Shown here one piece after another: positions 15,295 through 23,911 of a stretch of 64,000 bases of DNA. Made by a program: the position numbers and the translations under genes. Source of the DNA: Bacteroidaceae bacterium (lineage in GTDB: Bacteria; Bacteroidota; Bacteroidia; Bacteroidales; Bacteroidaceae). Under the pieces are notes generated by a model. That model had not been told where the DNA came from, searched no databases, and saw nothing but the letters and a program-made list of their open reading frames with translations. The stretch covers positions 1 through 64,000 of the forward strand of contig JAKSIU010000012.1 of the NCBI GenBank assembly GCA_024398615.1, read 5' to 3'. Positions within the stretch are counted from its first letter, which is position 1. Every line of letters begins with the position of its first letter.

Positions 15295-16497
15295 ATGGCA
15301 AAGAAGAAAGTGGTGGTCGCCTTCTCAGGAGGACTTGACACCAGTTACAACGTGATGTATCTGACCCGTGAAATGGGTTATGAGGTATATGCCGCGTGTG
15401 CCAACACAGGCGGATTCAGTGAACAGCAGCTTAAGACCAATGAAGAGAACGCCTATAAGCTTGGCGCTGTCAAGTATGTGACTCTTGACGTGACAAAGGA
15501 ATATTACGACAAGTCACTCAAGTACATGGTTTACGGAAACGTTCTGCGTAACAACTGCTATCCTATATCGGTATCGAGCGAAAGAATCTTCCAGGCTCTG
15601 GCCATTGCCCGTTATGCCAAGGAGATCGGGGCCGATGCCATTGCACACGGCAGTACCGGTGCCGGTAACGACCAGATACGTTTCGACATGACTTTCCTGG
15701 TAATGGCACCCGGAGTGGAAATCATCACACTTACCCGTGACCGCAACCTGAGCCGTAAGGAAGAGATCGATTATCTGAATGCCAATGGCTTCAGCGCCGA
15801 TTTTGCAAAGCTTAAATATTCATATAATGTGGGTATTTGGGGCACTTCAATCTGCGGAGGCGAGATTCTGGACAGCACGCAGGGCCTTCCGGAAAGCGCA
15901 TATCTCAAACATCCCACAAAGGAAGGAAGCGAGATCCTGAGCCTGGGCTTTGAAAAGGGCGAACTCTGTGCGGTGAATGGTGTGCATTTCGATGACCACA
16001 TCAAGGCCATTCAGGAGGTTGAGAAAATAGGAGCCCGGTATGCCATAGGCCGTGACTGCCATGTGGGCGACACAATCATCGGCATCAAGGGCCGTGTGGG
16101 CTTTGAGGCAGCAGCACCTATGCTCATCATTGCAGCCCATCGTTTTCTCGAGAAATATACCCTGAGCAAGTGGCAGCAGTACTGGAAGGATCAGGTTTCC
16201 AACTGGTACGGAATGTTCCTGCATGAATCACAGTATCTGGAACCGGTCATGCCTGACATAGAGGCCATGCTTGCCAGCTCCCAGCGCAATGTGAACGGAA
16301 CCGTGACTCTGGAACTGCGTCCGTACAGCTTCCAGACAGTGGGCTGCGACACGCCGGACGATCTTGTGCACAACAAACTTGGCGAATACGGAGAAGGCGC
16401 CAAGGCTTGGACCGCCGATGATGCGAAGGGATTCATAAAAATCACTTCGACACCGCTTCGCGCCTACTACAGCGTTCATCCTGACGAAGAGAGATAA
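15295..16497 (+). CDS. argG: Argininosuccinate synthase
   Basis: 400 residues. The PP-loop SGGLDTS at 11-17, HGSTGAGNDQIRF and the GVHFDDHI region are typical. It condenses citrulline and aspartate with ATP to argininosuccinate, the penultimate arginine step. It lies 24 bp after the GNAT gene and 32 bp before the small PspC gene in the arginine operon. argH is not in the window. Confidence 0.97.
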   Translation: MAKKKVVVAFSGGLDTSYNVMYLTREMGYEVYAACANTGGFSEQQLKTNEENAYKLGAVKYVTLDVTKEYYDKSLKYMVYGNVLRNNCYPISVSSERIFQALAIARYAKEIGADAIAHGSTGAGNDQIRFDMTFLVMAPGVEIITLTRDRNLSRKEEIDYLNANGFSADFAKLKYSYNVGIWGTSICGGEILDSTQGLPESAYLKHPTKEGSEILSLGFEKGELCAVNGVHFDDHIKAIQEVEKIGARYAIGRDCHVGDTIIGIKGRVGFEAAAPMLIIAAHRFLEKYTLSKWQQYWKDQVSNWYGMFLHESQYLEPVMPDIEAMLASSQRNVNGTVTLELRPYSFQTVGCDTPDDLVHNKLGEYGEGAKAWTADDAKGFIKITSTPLRAYYSVHPDEER

Positions 16498-16529
16498 ACA
16501 CTATTTTTCCACTATAAAAATCCAACATT

Positions 16530-16718
16530 ATGGCTGAAAAGAAACTTTACCGTTCTGTCTCTGACAAGAAACTGTTCGGAGTCTGCGGCGGTCTTGCCAA
16601 GTATTTCGACATTGATCCTACAATTGTAAGAATCATTCTTCTGGTTATGGTCCTCTGCTGCGGTATAGGTGCTGTGGCATATCTGATAATGGCATTAGTA
16701 ATGCCTGAAGAGAAATGA
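16530..16718 (+). CDS. Small PspC-domain membrane protein
   Basis: 62 residues, essentially only a PspC domain. KKLFGVCGGLAKYFDIDPTIVR (positions 13-34) is the family consensus, followed by one hydrophobic segment (about 31-57) ending in MPEEK. PspC proteins sense or transmit membrane stress in proteobacteria; single-domain copies in Bacteroidota are uncharacterised. Its stop overlaps the argC start by 4 nt (ATGA), so it is translated in step with argC inside the arginine operon, an unexpected location. Confidence 0.92.
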   Translation: MAEKKLYRSVSDKKLFGVCGGLAKYFDIDPTIVRIILLVMVLCCGIGAVAYLIMALVMPEEK

Positions 16719-17683
16719 TAAAGGTCGGAATCATTGGCGGAGCCGGATACACTGCCGGTGAACTGATCCGGATTCTTCTGAATCATCCCGATGCCGAGCT
16801 GGTGTTCGTGAACAGCACCAGCAATGCCGGCAATAAGCTCAGTTCGGTGCATGAGGGTCTGATTGGCGAGACCGATATGACCTTTACCGACCAGCTGCCG
16901 TTTGAGTCCATTGACGTGCTGTTCTTCTGCACGGCGCATGGTGACACCCGCAAGTTCATGGAGGCACACGAACTGCCATCGGACCTCAAGGTCATAGACC
17001 TTTCGCAGGATTACCGCCTCAAGGCCGATGACAACAAGTTCATCTACGGCCTGCCGGAACTGAACCGCCGTGCCATATGCAAGAGCCAGTATGTTGCCAA
17101 CCCGGGCTGCTTTGCCACTGCCATCCAGCTGGCACTGCTGCCGCTGGCACGCAATCTCATGCTGAACGATGACATATATGTGAATGCCATCACAGGCAGT
17201 ACGGGTGCGGGTGTCAAACCCGGCGCAACAAGCCATTTCTCATGGCGCAACGATAATATGAGCATCTACAAGCCGTTCACGCACCAGCATCTGGCCGAGA
17301 TAGGCGAGTCGCTCAGGCAGCTGCAGAACAGTTTCGATTCCAAGATCAACTTCATTCCTTACCGCGGCTGTTTTGCCCGTGGCATCTTTGCTACCGTAAT
17401 GGTGAAGAATACCGTTGCTCTGGACGAACTGTACAAGTTATATAATGAGTATTATGAGGCCGATTCGTTCGTCCATGTCGTGGAGGAACCCATTGACCTG
17501 AAGCAGGTCGTGAATACCAACAAGTGCCTGCTGCACCTTGACCGTCACGATGACCAGCTGCTTGTGACCAGCTGCATTGACAATCTGCTCAAGGGTGCCA
17601 GCGGTACTGCCGTGCATAACATGAACCTGCTGTTCAACCTGAAGGAAACTACCGGACTCATGCTCAAACCGTCCGGTTTCTGA
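16715..17683 (+). CDS. argC: N-acyl-gamma-glutamyl-phosphate reductase
   Basis: 322 residues. The NADPH loop GIIGGAGYTAGEL is at 6-18, the catalytic Cys132 is in NPGCFATAIQLAL, and a His-containing segment THQHLAEI follows. It reduces N-acylglutamyl phosphate to the semialdehyde. The acyl group may be succinyl in this lineage. Its ATG overlaps the pspC stop and argD follows after 18 bp. Confidence 0.96.
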   Translation: MIKVGIIGGAGYTAGELIRILLNHPDAELVFVNSTSNAGNKLSSVHEGLIGETDMTFTDQLPFESIDVLFFCTAHGDTRKFMEAHELPSDLKVIDLSQDYRLKADDNKFIYGLPELNRRAICKSQYVANPGCFATAIQLALLPLARNLMLNDDIYVNAITGSTGAGVKPGATSHFSWRNDNMSIYKPFTHQHLAEIGESLRQLQNSFDSKINFIPYRGCFARGIFATVMVKNTVALDELYKLYNEYYEADSFVHVVEEPIDLKQVVNTNKCLLHLDRHDDQLLVTSCIDNLLKGASGTAVHNMNLLFNLKETTGLMLKPSGF

Positions 17684-17701
17684 CATATTCAATATTTGCT
17701 G

Positions 17702-18829
17702 ATGAACCTGTTTGAAGTATATAGCCTGTTCCCTGTAAACATTGTGAAGGGACAGGGGCAGAAAGTGTGGGACGATAAAGGTCAGGAATATCTTGACCTG
17801 TATGGAGGACATGCAGTCATAAGCATCGGACATGCACATCCGCATTATGTGGAGGCTGTCAGCAGGCAGGTGGCGACATTGGGCTTCTATTCGAATTCTG
17901 TAATCAACAGGCTTCAGCAGAATTTCGCAGAGCGTCTCGGAAAGGCATCGGGCTATGAGGACTACAGTTTCTTCATGATAAACAGTGGAGCCGAGGCCAA
18001 TGAAAACGCTCTGAAACTGGCATCGTTCCATACTGGCCGCAGTCGTGTGCTGTCAATGAGGAAGGCTTTCCACGGACGTACTTCACTGGCTGTCGAGGTC
18101 ACTGATAACCCAAAGATCATTGCTCCCATCAATGCCAACAACCATGTGACCTATCTGCCCTGGAATGATCTGGAGGCAGCAAAGGCCGAACTGGCCAAGG
18201 GCGATGTGGCTGCACTCATCATTGAGGGCATCCAGGGCGTGGGCGGCATTCAGGTGCCTGCCGACGAATACATGCAGGGCCTGCGCGAGGCCTGCACCGC
18301 AAACGGAACCGTCCTGATTCTGGACGAGATCCAGTGCGGATACGGACGCAGCGGAAAGTTCTTCGCACACCAGTATAACGGCATACGTCCTGATCTTATC
18401 ACAGTGGCCAAGGGCATTGCGAACGGTCTGCCATGCGGCGGCCTGCTTATCAGTCCCATGTTCACGCCCGTAGCCGGACAGCTTGGTACCACCTTTGGCG
18501 GCAATCATCTGGCATGCGCCGCTGCCACCGCCGTACTTGACGTGATTGAGCAGGAGCATCTGGTCGAGAACGCAGCCACCGTGGGCGAGTATCTTCTTAA
18601 TGAACTCCGTGACATAAAGGGCCCGAAGGAAGTACGTGGCCGTGGTCTGATGATAGGAATGGAGTTCGAGGAACCCATAAAGGAACTGCGCCGCAGACTG
18701 CTTTTCGAAGAGCATATATTTACCGGCGTAAGCGGCGCGAACGTTATCCGTCTTCTCCCGCCGCTTTGCATCACGAAACAAGATGCCGACCGTTTTCTGG
18801 AAAGTTACAGCAAGGTGCTGAATCATTAA
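17702..18829 (+). CDS. argD: N-acylornithine aminotransferase
   Basis: 375 residues from ATG 17702 (a TTG two codons upstream is less likely). Class-III aminotransferase: substrate segment NSGAEANENALKLA (94-107), LILDEIQCGYGRSGKF (205-220) and the PLP lysine Lys237 in TVAKGIANGLP. It converts the N-acylglutamate semialdehyde to N-acylornithine. Last gene of the arginine operon here. An unrelated AT-rich lipoprotein gene follows after 21 bp. Confidence 0.96.
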   Translation: MNLFEVYSLFPVNIVKGQGQKVWDDKGQEYLDLYGGHAVISIGHAHPHYVEAVSRQVATLGFYSNSVINRLQQNFAERLGKASGYEDYSFFMINSGAEANENALKLASFHTGRSRVLSMRKAFHGRTSLAVEVTDNPKIIAPINANNHVTYLPWNDLEAAKAELAKGDVAALIIEGIQGVGGIQVPADEYMQGLREACTANGTVLILDEIQCGYGRSGKFFAHQYNGIRPDLITVAKGIANGLPCGGLLISPMFTPVAGQLGTTFGGNHLACAAATAVLDVIEQEHLVENAATVGEYLLNELRDIKGPKEVRGRGLMIGMEFEEPIKELRRRLLFEEHIFTGVSGANVIRLLPPLCITKQDADRFLESYSKVLNH

Positions 18830-18850
18830 TAATGGATAAATTGAAAGTCG

Positions 18851-19801
18851 ATGAAAATTAAAAAGTATTTGTCAGTAATGTTAGTGCCGGTTATTGCGGT
18901 GCTTTTATCTTGTGAAAAGGAAAACCTGGGTGATGAGCAGGGAATTGTAACTGGCGGTGATGGGTTATCTGTTCTTCCTGGCTTGTTTACTGTTAATGCC
19001 GGTGCAGATAGCATCAAAGGAAACGAGGATGACAAAAGAGTCCGTTTTTCAAGTGGTAACCTTTATTGTATCAAAAATACCGTCAATGATTCAATATCGT
19101 ACACTTTTGCCTTTGAGGATCAACAGTACAAGTATCATACACGTTATGGAAAAGTCCATTATGATGCAAATGGCAATTCAATTAATGGCAATGTAGTAAC
19201 TGATGTATTGTTTCCTGGAATACAATACACCCTTAATCAGAGCGGATTCTTTCAATGGGTGTCCAGAAATGCTGTTGGTGCCACACAGGATATCCTTTCA
19301 AGTTATGGCGCGTTTTCTTCATTGACAGCAACCAAATGCGTGGGCGAAGGTTCTGATTGTGTTGATTTCGGCCTGACCGTGGGCAGTCCATGGTTCACCT
19401 TGAGCATAGATGAATGGATGTACCTTGTCAATGGCCGTCCAAATGCAGCCAATCTCATTGGGTGGGCAAAGGTCAATGGGATACCTGGAACTGTCATTGC
19501 ACCGGATGGTTGGGATTGTGGTTCTTTTCCCATTTGTGGTGATGGCGCAACTGTCGATTATGACGGCGATGAGTGGACCTCTGCAGAATCCAAAGGACTT
19601 GTATTCCTGCCGGCAGCCGGTTATTTCGGCCAGGCTGGGAGCAAGGTTTATGGCGTGGGCGTACACGGTTGTTACTGGTCTCTCTCTGCCAATGGTTCCG
19701 GCTGTGCATTTGCCGTTGACTTCAATTCCAACGGACAGGAAACACTTCCAGACGGCCGACGTAACGGCTATTCTGTGCGTCTTGTCTGTTCAGAAGACTG
19801 A
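18851..19801 (+). CDS. Surface lipoprotein with a Fibrobacter-paralogous-like (FISUMP-type) domain
   Basis: 316 residues. The lipoprotein signal MKIKKYLSVMLVPVIAVLLSC has its Cys at 21. The mature part has the repeated-family layout seen in many Bacteroides and Prevotella proteins: RVRFSSGNLY near 55-65, an EWMYL segment, PDGWDCGSFP, GLVFLPAAGYFG, YWSLSANG and a C-terminal SVRLVC. This family is abundant, variable and of unknown function. The gene is visibly AT-richer than argD and nadK on either side, which suggests a separate origin. It follows argD by 21 bp, with no clear promoter seen. Confidence 0.75.
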   Translation: MKIKKYLSVMLVPVIAVLLSCEKENLGDEQGIVTGGDGLSVLPGLFTVNAGADSIKGNEDDKRVRFSSGNLYCIKNTVNDSISYTFAFEDQQYKYHTRYGKVHYDANGNSINGNVVTDVLFPGIQYTLNQSGFFQWVSRNAVGATQDILSSYGAFSSLTATKCVGEGSDCVDFGLTVGSPWFTLSIDEWMYLVNGRPNAANLIGWAKVNGIPGTVIAPDGWDCGSFPICGDGATVDYDGDEWTSAESKGLVFLPAAGYFGQAGSKVYGVGVHGCYWSLSANGSGCAFAVDFNSNGQETLPDGRRNGYSVRLVCSED

Positions 19802-19832
19802 TCTTAGAGCCTGAATTACAGTGTAGATGGGG

Positions 19833-20639
19833 TCATCGGCGGGAGTCGGAACCCCAGAGCATCTTCTGCTGGAGGGTACTGTAAAAACTGCTGCCCTCCA
19901 GCCGTATTATGTTCAGCGTGAACGGGGCACGGTGTATTTCCAGAGGCGTGTGCTCGTGCAGGGAGAAACTGTTGCCGTCTATTGAAATCAGGAAACTGTG
20001 GCTGCGGCTGGCAACGTCAAGCCGGATGGTTTCGTTGGCCGACAGCACCAGCGGGCGCATGGTCAGACTGTGCGGAGCTACCGGAGTAAGCACTGTGACG
20101 TTGGTTCCGGGGGCTACGATGGGGCCACCTACGCTCAGAGAATATGCCGTCGATCCCGTTGATGTGGCTATTACGAGTCCGTCGGCCTGATATGTGACCA
20201 GCTCCTGGCCGGCAACGCTGGTAGAGATGGAAATCATTGACGAAATGTCATGTTTCAGTATGGCGATGTCGTTCAGCGCATACGGTGTGTGCCCTGCAGG
20301 CATTCCCTTCATGTCGAGTTCCAGAAGGTGACGCTTCTGGATTTCGTACTGTCCGTGGTGGAGCTTTTCAATTGCGCTTTCCATATCGGCTACATTGACA
20401 TCGGCCAGGAAACCCAGACGTCCGGTGTTGATGCCGAGCATGGGGATTCCGGTATTGCCTACCAGGGCGGCGGCGCGCAGGAATGTGCCGTCACCTCCTA
20501 TGGTGATGACAGCATCGGCTTCAGACAGTCTTTCCTGAGGGATGATTTCATGCCTCAGAGACTGAAGTAGAGTGGTCAGACGGCTTTTGCATTCATTTGA
20601 TTTCTGTGCCGAAAGGTTTCCAAATATGGCAATGCGCAT
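19833..20639 (-). CDS. nadK: NAD kinase
   Basis: 268 residues. GGDGTFLRA (48-56) is the nucleotide-binding motif, followed by [12 protein letters not shown], the conserved ALNDIAIL, and [14 protein letters not shown]. The enzyme phosphorylates NAD to NADP. It is divergent from pdxJ, and the two share a palindromic promoter at 20655-20672. It converges with the lipoprotein gene at 18851-19801. Confidence 0.96.
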   Translation of the reverse strand: MRIAIFGNLSAQKSNECKSRLTTLLQSLRHEIIPQERLSEADAVITIGGDGTFLRAAALVGNTGIPMLGINTGRLGFLADVNVADMESAIEKLHHGQYEIQKRHLLELDMKGMPAGHTPYALNDIAILKHDISSMISISTSVAGQELVTYQADGLVIATSTGSTAYSLSVGGPIVAPGTNVTVLTPVAPHSLTMRPLVLSANETIRLDVASRSHSFLISIDGNSFSLHEHTPLEIHRAPFTLNIIRLEGSSFYSTLQQKMLWGSDSRR

Positions 20640-20654
20640 GTTTCAAAATATTCT

Positions 20655-20672
20655 TTATCTTTGCAAAGATAA
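20655..20672. promoter_or_regulatory. Palindromic back-to-back -7 elements for nadK and pdxJ
   Basis: TTATCTTTGCAAAGATAA is a perfect 18-bp palindrome. It contains TATCTTTG on the plus strand (20656-20663, toward pdxJ, start 34 bp further) and TATCTTTG on the minus strand (20664-20671, toward nadK, start 24 bp further). The two elements touch without a gap, so both promoters can hardly be occupied at once. No clear -33 TTG is seen on either side. Confidence 0.7.
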
Positions 20673-20697
20673 TCCTTTTTTCAAAAGCGTTGGGCAG

Positions 20698-21414
20698 ATG
20701 ACAAGATTAAGCGTTAACATCAACAAGATTGCCACTTTGAGAAATGCCAGAGGTGGCAATAATCCCGATGTGGTGAAGACTGCTCTTGACTGTGAGAGGA
20801 TGGGGGCCGATGGCATCACCGTGCATCCACGTCCCGATGAGAGGCACATACGCCGTCAGGATGTGCTGGATCTGAAGAAAGTGCTTACTCAGGAGTTCAA
20901 CATTGAGGGCTATCCTTCAAAGGATTTCATGGATCTGGTGCTTGCGGTCAAACCGGCTCAGGTGACTCTGGTGCCTGATTCACCGGACCAGATTACATCG
21001 AACCACGGCTGGGATACCGCAGCGAACCAGGATTTCCTGTGCGATATATCCACCGCTTTGCGTGAAGCCGGAATACGTGCCTCGATTTTCGTCGATGCCA
21101 GTCCGGAAATGGTTGAACTGGCAGCGAAGGCGGGAGCTGACAGAGTGGAACTCTACACTGAGCCATACGCAGGCAATTACTTGTCTCAGGGACCGGAAAC
21201 AGCAGTAGCTCCGTTCCTTGCCGCCGCACTGACAGCCCGCAATTGCGGTCTCGGACTCAATGCCGGACATGATCTGAGCCTGGTGAATCTGGCTTTTCTC
21301 AAGAAGACAATACCATGGCTTGATGAGGTTTCGATAGGCCATGCCCTTATATGTGACGCCCTTTATCTGGGACTTGAGAAGACAATTTCCGAATATAAAA
21401 AATGTATCCTATAA
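20698..21414 (+). CDS. pdxJ: Pyridoxine 5'-phosphate synthase
   Basis: 238 residues from ATG 20698. The longer frame from 20572 overlaps nadK and the promoter. [19 protein letters not shown] is the family N terminus, the active-site His is in [12 protein letters not shown], and the late barrel has [12 protein letters not shown] and EVSIGHAL. It condenses 1-deoxyxylulose-5-phosphate with 3-amino-2-oxopropyl phosphate to make vitamin B6. The 3' end overlaps the likely exbB start by 13 nt. Confidence 0.97.
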   Translation: MTRLSVNINKIATLRNARGGNNPDVVKTALDCERMGADGITVHPRPDERHIRRQDVLDLKKVLTQEFNIEGYPSKDFMDLVLAVKPAQVTLVPDSPDQITSNHGWDTAANQDFLCDISTALREAGIRASIFVDASPEMVELAAKAGADRVELYTEPYAGNYLSQGPETAVAPFLAAALTARNCGLGLNAGHDLSLVNLAFLKKTIPWLDEVSIGHALICDALYLGLEKTISEYKKCIL

Positions 21415-22124
21415 CAATTATGCTGTTACAATCGACAACAATTGCACAGGCATTGGGCGATTCGGCCCAGGCCATTCAGGCGGCGCTTCCGGCAGAGGAG
21501 GTGCAGCAGCAGGGAATCAACATGCTTGACATGGCAATGAAAGGTGGATGGATCATGATAGTCCTGCTCCTTCTTTCAATTGTCTGCTTCTACATTTTCT
21601 TCAACAGGATTGCCGTGTTCAGAAAGGCTGCCATCAGTGATCCGCATTTTCTTGACAGGGTTCTGGACTACATGAAGAACGGTGAGACCAAATCGGCACA
21701 GATTTTCTGTCAGGCAACCGATTCTCCGTTGAGCCGTATCGTGGAGAAGGGCATCGGACTTGTGGGGCATGATACCAAGGACATCCAGCTTGGAATGGAG
21801 AATGCCGCCAACATCGAGATTGCAAAGCTGGAAAAGGGCCTGTCCGGCATGTCGACAATAGCAAGTGCAGCTCCTATGATAGGATTCCTTGGCACTGTAA
21901 TCGGAATGGTCCGCGCGTTCTGGGAAATGGCAGGCGCCGGCAACAACATTGACGTCTCACTCCTGTCCGGCGGTATCTACCAGGCCATGATTACCACAGT
22001 GGGAGGACTGATAGTGGGCATCATTGCACTGTTCGCATATAACTATCTGGTTACCAGAGTCGATTCTCTGGCAAATCAGATGGAGTCTTTCATTCAGGAT
22101 TTTTCAGTAAATCTGGGCAAGTGA
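21402..22124 (+). CDS. exbB: ExbB/TolQ/MotA family proton-channel protein
   Basis: 240 residues from ATG 21402 (overlapping pdxJ); ATG 21420 is an equally possible start. Three membrane segments are visible, at about 48-70 ([19 protein letters not shown]), 150-175 ([17 protein letters not shown]) and 195-220 ([19 protein letters not shown]). GTVIGM and TTVGGL are the ExbB/TolQ pore motifs. With the next two genes it forms a proton-driven complex that powers TonB-dependent transport or Tol-type work at the outer membrane. The order pdxJ-exbB-exbD-tonB is common in Bacteroidales. Confidence 0.92.
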   Translation: MYPITIMLLQSTTIAQALGDSAQAIQAALPAEEVQQQGINMLDMAMKGGWIMIVLLLLSIVCFYIFFNRIAVFRKAAISDPHFLDRVLDYMKNGETKSAQIFCQATDSPLSRIVEKGIGLVGHDTKDIQLGMENAANIEIAKLEKGLSGMSTIASAAPMIGFLGTVIGMVRAFWEMAGAGNNIDVSLLSGGIYQAMITTVGGLIVGIIALFAYNYLVTRVDSLANQMESFIQDFSVNLGK

Positions 22125-22125
22125 C

Positions 22126-22536
22126 ATGTTGAAGAGAAAGAACAGGATATCGCCGCAGTTCAGCATGTCGTCCATGACCGACATCATTTTCCTGCTGCTG
22201 GTATTCTTCATGATTACATCGACTCTTGTGAGCCCAAACGCCATCAAGGTCCTGTTGCCGCAGAGTTCGCAACAGACCAGCGCCAAGCCGCTTGCAAGGG
22301 TGATAATTGACCGCGACCTCAACTGGTATGCGGCATACGGCAAGGATGTCGAGATGCCCATCATGGAAGAGGATCTGACACAGTTCCTTCTGGAATACCA
22401 GAATCAGGAACCTGAGATGTATGTCGCTCTCTATGCTGACGAGTCGGTTCCCTACAGCGAGATAGTCAAGGTCCTGAACATTGCCAACGAGAACAGTTTC
22501 AAGGTGGTGCTGGCAACCAGAAAACCTGACAGATAA
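22126..22536 (+). CDS. exbD: ExbD/TolR family protein
   Basis: 136 residues. One N-terminal membrane helix (about 17-37) carries the essential Asp in SSMTDIIFLLLVFFMITS, the proton-carrying residue of the family. The periplasmic domain after about residue 45 has the ExbD/TolR fold (YADESVPYSEIVKVL). It starts 1 bp after exbB stops and 17 bp before the tonB ATG, so the three are one unit. Confidence 0.93.
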   Translation: MLKRKNRISPQFSMSSMTDIIFLLLVFFMITSTLVSPNAIKVLLPQSSQQTSAKPLARVIIDRDLNWYAAYGKDVEMPIMEEDLTQFLLEYQNQEPEMYVALYADESVPYSEIVKVLNIANENSFKVVLATRKPDR

Positions 22537-22553
22537 TCCAAGTGTCTGACCGG

Positions 22554-23360
22554 ATGAAAAGAAAGATTGACATAATGTCGGTAATTTGGGCTCTGCTGGT
22601 CAATGCACTGCTTGTACTTCTGCTGTTCCTTCTCAGTATGGAGATGCCGCAGCAGCGTGAAGAGAGCGGTGTGCCGGTCATGATGGGCAGTCTGGCGGAA
22701 CTGGATGCCGGATATGAATATACTCCGGTCGAGCCGATGCCTGTGCCCGTACCTCCATCGGCTTCCAATCCGGTTCCTGATGTCGTGGAGGAGACTCCTT
22801 CCATTACTCAGGAACTTGAGCAGACAGTAGCAGTCGACGAGGGTAAGAAGAAAACGGAAAAGCAGGTCAATGTCCCTTCCCAGCTGACTCCTGAACAGAT
22901 TAAGGCTCAGGAGGAGCAGAAAGCACGCGAACAGGCCCAGCAGATAGCAAACAGCATTAGCAACGTTTTTGCCAACAGCCGCAACATGCAGGCCAGTTCA
23001 GGTGACAGCCAGACCGATGAAACAGCTCAGACTCCCGGCTCGCTCACAGGCAATTCCACTCAGGGCAAACTTACTGGAACAGGCGGCTATGGCACATGGG
23101 ATCTTGGCGGACGTGATCTGATGGGACAGCTTCCGAAGCCTGCCTATCAGGGTATTAATGAAGAGGGTGCAGTGGTGGTGACGATTACCGTCAATCCAAA
23201 GGGACAGGTCATTGACGCGACAATCAACAAACGTACCAACACTTCCAGCCATGAATTGCGTGAAGCTGCTCTGAAGGCGGCCCGTTCCACCCGTTTCAGT
23301 GAAACATCGGGTCTTGACAATCAGACAGGTACCATAACCTATTACTTCAAACTGAAATAA
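22554..23360 (+). CDS. tonB: TonB family energy transducer
   Basis: 268 residues from ATG 22554; a GTG at 22542 is a weaker alternative. One N-terminal helix (about 7-28), then a Pro/Glu/Val-rich periplasmic spacer (about 35-130, with VEPMPVPVPPSASNPVPD), a Gln/Ser-rich stretch, and a C-terminal TonB domain with VVVTITVNPKGQVIDA and AALKAARSTRF, ending in a beta strand. It passes the energy of the ExbB/ExbD motor to outer-membrane receptors. No receptor gene is beside it, so it may serve several. Confidence 0.9.
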   Translation: MKRKIDIMSVIWALLVNALLVLLLFLLSMEMPQQREESGVPVMMGSLAELDAGYEYTPVEPMPVPVPPSASNPVPDVVEETPSITQELEQTVAVDEGKKKTEKQVNVPSQLTPEQIKAQEEQKAREQAQQIANSISNVFANSRNMQASSGDSQTDETAQTPGSLTGNSTQGKLTGTGGYGTWDLGGRDLMGQLPKPAYQGINEEGAVVVTITVNPKGQVIDATINKRTNTSSHELREAALKAARSTRFSETSGLDNQTGTITYYFKLK

Positions 23361-23362
23361 CC

Positions 23363-23911
23363 ATGGTATATATTTTTCTGGCCGAAGGCTTTGAGGCAAT
23401 TGAAATGACAGTTCCGCTTGACATGATGCGCAGGGCAGGACTGGAGGTGAATACAATCTCCATAAGTGACGAATTTCTGGTGAAAAGCTCGCAGGGAATT
23501 CCTGTTGAGGCCGATGACCTGTTTGACAATACTGATTTCAGTGATGCCCAGCTCATGGTACTGCCGGGCGGACAGCCGGGATCGGACAATCTTCATGCCC
23601 ATAAGGGGCTTAAGAATCTGCTTAAGGATTTCCTGGCACAGGGCGGTCCTGTAGGTGCAATCTGTGCAGCTCCGACCGTTCTGGGACGTCACGGATTCCT
23701 TGAAGGTCGCAAGGCTACATGCTATCCGGGTTGTGAAGGTAATCTCAAGGGCGCGCAGTACACCGGTTCTTTCGTTGAACAGGACGGGAACATAATTACA
23801 GCTTGCGGGCCGGCTGCATCTATTGAATTTGCAGGAGCACTCATCAGACTCCTATGCGGTCAGGATGTTCTTGACCAGGTTCGCGACAAAATGCAGTTTC
23901 CCCGTGTGTAA
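23363..23911 (+). CDS. DJ-1/PfpI family protein
   Basis: 182 residues. The reactive Cys101 is in GAICAAPTVLG (nucleophile elbow) and the partner Glu14 in EGFEAIEMTVPLDMMRRAG; YPGCEG is the DJ-1/YajL motif. Members act as chaperones, glyoxalases or deglycases in stress defence, and sequence alone does not choose among these. It starts 2 bp after tonB, and its TAA overlaps the recG ATG by one base (TAATG), so translation is probably coupled. Confidence 0.93.
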   Translation: MVYIFLAEGFEAIEMTVPLDMMRRAGLEVNTISISDEFLVKSSQGIPVEADDLFDNTDFSDAQLMVLPGGQPGSDNLHAHKGLKNLLKDFLAQGGPVGAICAAPTVLGRHGFLEGRKATCYPGCEGNLKGAQYTGSFVEQDGNIITACGPAASIEFAGALIRLLCGQDVLDQVRDKMQFPRV

